A stretch of DNA of 64,000 nucleotides from Iris pallida (Eukaryota > Streptophyta > Magnoliopsida > Asparagales > Iridaceae): contig JANAVB010033216.1 in the NCBI GenBank assembly GCA_029216955.1, positions 5,502,871 through 5,566,870 of the forward strand, read 5' to 3'. A program made the translations under genes and the position numbers. Below are positions 60,820-64,000 of the stretch, piece by piece. The notes beneath the pieces are model-generated. The model made no database searches. It worked only from the letters and a program-made list of their open reading frames with translations, and was not told the origin of the DNA. Each line of letters starts with the position of its first letter. The first letter of the stretch is position 1.

Positions 60820-60838
60820 TGGTGGCCCATGCAGGTCT
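60820..60838 (+). other. Primer-binding site of element D, tRNA-Ile type
   Basis: TGGTGGCCCATGCAGGTCT, identical to that of element C, 8 nt after the LTR end. Confidence 0.8.
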
Positions 60839-61556
60839 GAGTCACAACTAGTGTGATTTCATACTGGTGCTCGACTTAGAGTGCTGCTACGAGCCTGCTA
60901 CTAGGATATAGGTTATAGGCTATATAGGGATACTCAATCACAGTTAGGACTTCTTGAGAAGATTTCTGGGATGACCCTTGAGAATCTTATTATAAACTAT
61001 CTCGAAATTCGACTCCACTTGTCGCTATTTACTCTTCCTTTGTCCGTTGTTGAATTTGATTCTTGGTGTTCATTGTTTGACTTGATTTTCTACCAAGATA
61101 AATCTTATGACTAAGTTGCCTCAGTTATGGAATCTAGAGTTTATCGCAGCCATATTAGATGGCAAGGCGAAGACATAAAGTCTGATTTTGGATATTTTTC
61201 TCGGGTTGTAAAAATTTAAAGTTTTCTCAGCCAAGCATGCGGCAATGCAAAAATTTTAGATACCATGATTCTAGAGATATATACCTTAGTTACGGACCCT
61301 ATGGATTATTACAGCCGTACTTACTGGCATGGCAAGGATTCTGGGTAACATGATTCTGGATAGACGTATATGGTTATCAGATTGTAGGATAGATACCCTA
61401 TAGATAGTACCCTAGTATATTGGAGTGAAGTATCAAAGTGGACAGTTCTGGAGTATCATGAAGTAGGGGTTCAACTAGGCCACCTGTGTCGCAGCATCAT
61501 GTCCCGTACCATCAGAGGGATATACCCAGAGGGGCAGGGCTTTTGCGTTGACGGTC
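60839..61556 (+). other. Leader and non-coding interior of element D
   Basis: Apart from the short pre-gag frame, no gag or pol block is seen before the LTR-like sequence at 61557 begins. Element D is therefore interrupted or lacks coding DNA here. Confidence 0.5.
61127..61219 (+). CDS. Pre-gag reading frame of element D (30 codons, probably cut short)
   Basis: The ATG lies 307 nt after the primer site. The frame reads MESRVYRSHIRWQGEDIKSD, then FGYFSRVVKI, and stops. Aligned by eye to the pre-gag frame of element C: H-(L/I)-R-(F/W)-x-G, then (Y/F)-G-Y-(Y/F), then R-(L/V)-(L/V)-K-(M/I). The rest of the C protein has no clear match here, so this copy is decayed or the similarity is local. The function is unknown. 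Confidence 0.35.
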   Translation: MESRVYRSHIRWQGEDIKSDFGYFSRVVKI

Positions 61557-63377
61557 TGTAACTACCACTTTCCTGGAACATGAGTATTTTTGACTTTTTT
61601 TCTAATTACTGTTATTAGTGTGATTTCATATTATATCTTGAGTGGTAATTAATTTTCAAAATTAAAACTTTATATTTTAGTTAATTATTTAAATAATTAA
61701 ATAGAGTATGTATTATTCTTAAAAATGACTAATGGTTAGACTTTGACTAGAATAGTGGTTAGTGATCCTAGAAGACCCAACCAACTTGTCATGATCACCC
61801 AATTAGATGATTAGGACTAGCCTAATTGAACTTTAAATAGTCTCTAGCTAGATTAGAAGAATGAGCTAGAAGATTTGACTAAACACCTAATTAGGAAGGA
61901 AGGTTTAAACCCTAACTTGTCATGACTAAAGAGAGGGGTGTAATGGACCTTTCCCCTTAACCAAAACCCTAAAAATTAACCCTCATATCAGCCCACCCTC
62001 ATTAAATAGCCTCATTTCATCATCCTCTTCCCTCTTTCATCCCAAACCCTAACCCTAATTAGAACCTTTTTTCCCAAATCCCCTACCCCCAAATTGTGTC
62101 CAAATTCTTCCAAATTAGTTTTGTTCTCTTCCCCTTGGAGAGGAGAAGACTCTATTGGCTAGCTTGGAAGGATTGTAGCATTGGAGCTTGGAGGAGTCTG
62201 AATCTTAGATCCATTTTCATTGGAAATCCATCTTCCAATTAGTAAGAGCTCTCTAAACCCTTTACATTTCATTCTTTTAGTGTAGACGCATTCATTTAGG
62301 ACCCCATTCCATTATGGTGCCATTAGAGAGGAGTTGAGGCTCTCCTCTTCCTATTTAAAGGATTCCTCCATTTCATTTTGATACAAATTGGGGAAATCTG
62401 AAATTAGGATTCTAGGGTTTATAAAATTGGTAGATTAGGTCATGCTAGTGTTGTAGAGCATGTAGGCATATTTTGGGTCAAGTTTGGATTCATTTGGAGT
62501 GCGTATCACGAAGGTATCGGATACGCACACCAAGTGTTTGATGAAATGACCAATAGGGTTTTGAATACTCTAATTTCATTTTTTCATATTAATTTGGGCC
62601 TATTTCATATTAGGATTATTAATGGTATGATTATCTAGGAAATTAGAATGGTTTTAGATGCATTCTAGAGTGAGGTGTTGTGTAGAATTAGAGAGAGGGT
62701 GTTCTGCTCACTGTGAGCAGCCACCTCATATAATTGCTTTGTTTCCTTGTGCAGTCCCTTCATTTCCTTATTACCCAGGTACAGTAGTAAGATTTTGCAA
62801 GGGTTATGTGTCTATATATGCCTTTATAATGATATATTGTGCATTAGTTAATGTTGAGTTGGAGGGGCATTGACCTGTGCAGTGACTGATTAAGTGTAGA
62901 TTGAGGCAGGCAGTGCCTATGCAATGAGGCAGACAGACCCTTGCCTTTGTCTTGGCATGGTTTAGTCATAGACCTAACAACAGTAGTAGGGGACTTGGTA
63001 TCCTGCAGGTGGACATTAGCACCAACATGTGAGGGTATGCTTGAATGGTTCATTTTGTAGCCTGTCTGGGTATCACTCTTCATCTTGGTTCTGTCCAGAC
63101 CTGACATGTTGTCCAGCATTCCATTATTCTTTCACAAGTCTAATCTATATATATGTGGACTTGTATCAGTCCTTGTTGGATTGTGATCAGTTAGAGTTGA
63201 GTGTCCTGTCATTGGCCAACCTCTCTGTATGTTATAGCCCAGTTATATCCATGTATATATGTCCACTGTTATCTATATGTATATATATACATCAGTTGTA
63301 GTACCATGTATCAGTTCCTAGGAGAGATGCATTTGTGTAGGGGAGACATTAGGTATTTATGTTTATGCTTGTAAGAG
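61557..63377 (+). repeat. LTR-like non-coding sequence (TGTAAC...)
   Basis: Begins TGTAACTACCAC. A TATA-like TTAAATAGCC near 62003 is followed by a CT-rich, leader-like stretch with AAACCCTAACCCTAA at about 62043. There is no long frame, and no end or duplication was fixed. Confidence 0.35.
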
Positions 63378-64000
63378 TGTAACACCCACTTTTCTAAAAT
63401 GAGGATAATTTTGAACTTTTATAATTTTGATTAATCGATAATAAGATTTAACTCATGTTGTGATTTTTGGCAATTTTTTTAATCAATTTAAAACTATTTA
63501 AAATGTTTAATTATGATTTTGATGGTTAACTAGTTAGTCCCTAGTTTTGCTAAGCTTAGAGACTAACCCTGGGGACCTAACTATGTGATTAGAATGACTA
63601 TTTACAACTTTTTAGGCTAAGGATATTTTGGTCATTTTGTGACTTTTAAATTATTTAGGATTTTGATTAATTGGTGAATTTTAGATTATTTTAATAATAT
63701 TTAAATTGATGTATTATAATTTTGGTTATTTTTCATATTTTAATATTTTGGGAAAATTTTATATTTTTAATATTGTTTTTATTGGATTTGTTTAGTCGGG
63801 TTTGAGTTTCGTCTCGTTCCGACTTGTATTGTGACCCGGGTAGCTTGAACTCTAGATGGGACCCAATACTAAGTTAAGCATGGCTCACAAGACCCAACAT
63901 TAAGTTAGTTAATTAAACTAATTTTTATCATGTTAGAATTGTTAAGTTAGAGACTCAAAACTAGATCATTTTGACCCCAAACTTGAACCTAGTCTAGACT
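63378..64000 (+). repeat. Second LTR-like start (TGTAACACCC...), cut by window end
   Basis: Begins TGTAACACCCACTTTTC, similar to the start at 61557 over about 40 bp, then very AT-rich. It may be an LTR of a related element that continues beyond the window. Confidence 0.35.

Noticed and set aside
62040..62062. AAACCCTAACCCTAA as a telomere repeat
   Set aside because: Only two units, within a leader-like CT-rich stretch; no array.

Overview
The window is plant nuclear DNA, almost certainly from an angiosperm with a repeat-rich genome. The evidence is Ty3/gypsy polyproteins ending in a chromodomain-like tail, Ty1/copia remnants, CACTA elements with subterminal repeats, long LTRs and MITE-like elements. 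There are no bacterial operons, rRNA or tRNA genes. No intact host gene was recognised. The only host-like coding pieces are one exon resembling plant DUF971/GBBH-like proteins (4186-4293, minus) and a gene fragment resembling plant myeloid-leukemia-factor (MLF)-type proteins inside a CACTA element (37295-37546).

Layout. 1-4185: AT-rich DNA without a recognised gene. 4650-8427: 3' half of a decayed copia element whose 3' LTR is split by a DNA transposon (about 6460-8229). 8428-10733: intergenic DNA with a TG/GA microsatellite and a MITE-like element. 10734-41997: one large nest. Its host is Ty3/gypsy element A (target duplication TATAT). A's 5' LTR holds a gag-only LTR element (12234-17109, duplication CTCTT). 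A's gag is cut in its second zinc knuckle by a non-coding, rearranged LTR element B (19825-29056, duplication GGCAC). B's LTR is cut by CACTA element E (24859-28539, duplication TTG). A's 3' LTR is cut by CACTA element G (35433-41841, duplication CTA). 41998-48703: a MITE, a solo LTR (duplication ATTCC) and a minus-strand gag-bearing copia derivative F. 48709-59803: Ty3/gypsy element C, nearly complete but with nonsense mutations and two frameshifts (duplication CCTGC), sitting in the LTR of a further element D. 61557-64000: LTR-like non-coding DNA cut by the window end.

Elements A, C and D carry a primer-binding site complementary, by my recollection of plant tRNA sequences, to the 3' end of cytosolic tRNA-Ile(AAU). 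The gag-only element and B use the usual initiator-Met type site. C and D also seem to share a short reading frame between the primer site and gag. These, the rearranged palindromic element B and the captured gene piece in G are the most unusual items. All boundaries and comparisons were read by eye; no alignment or database search was run.
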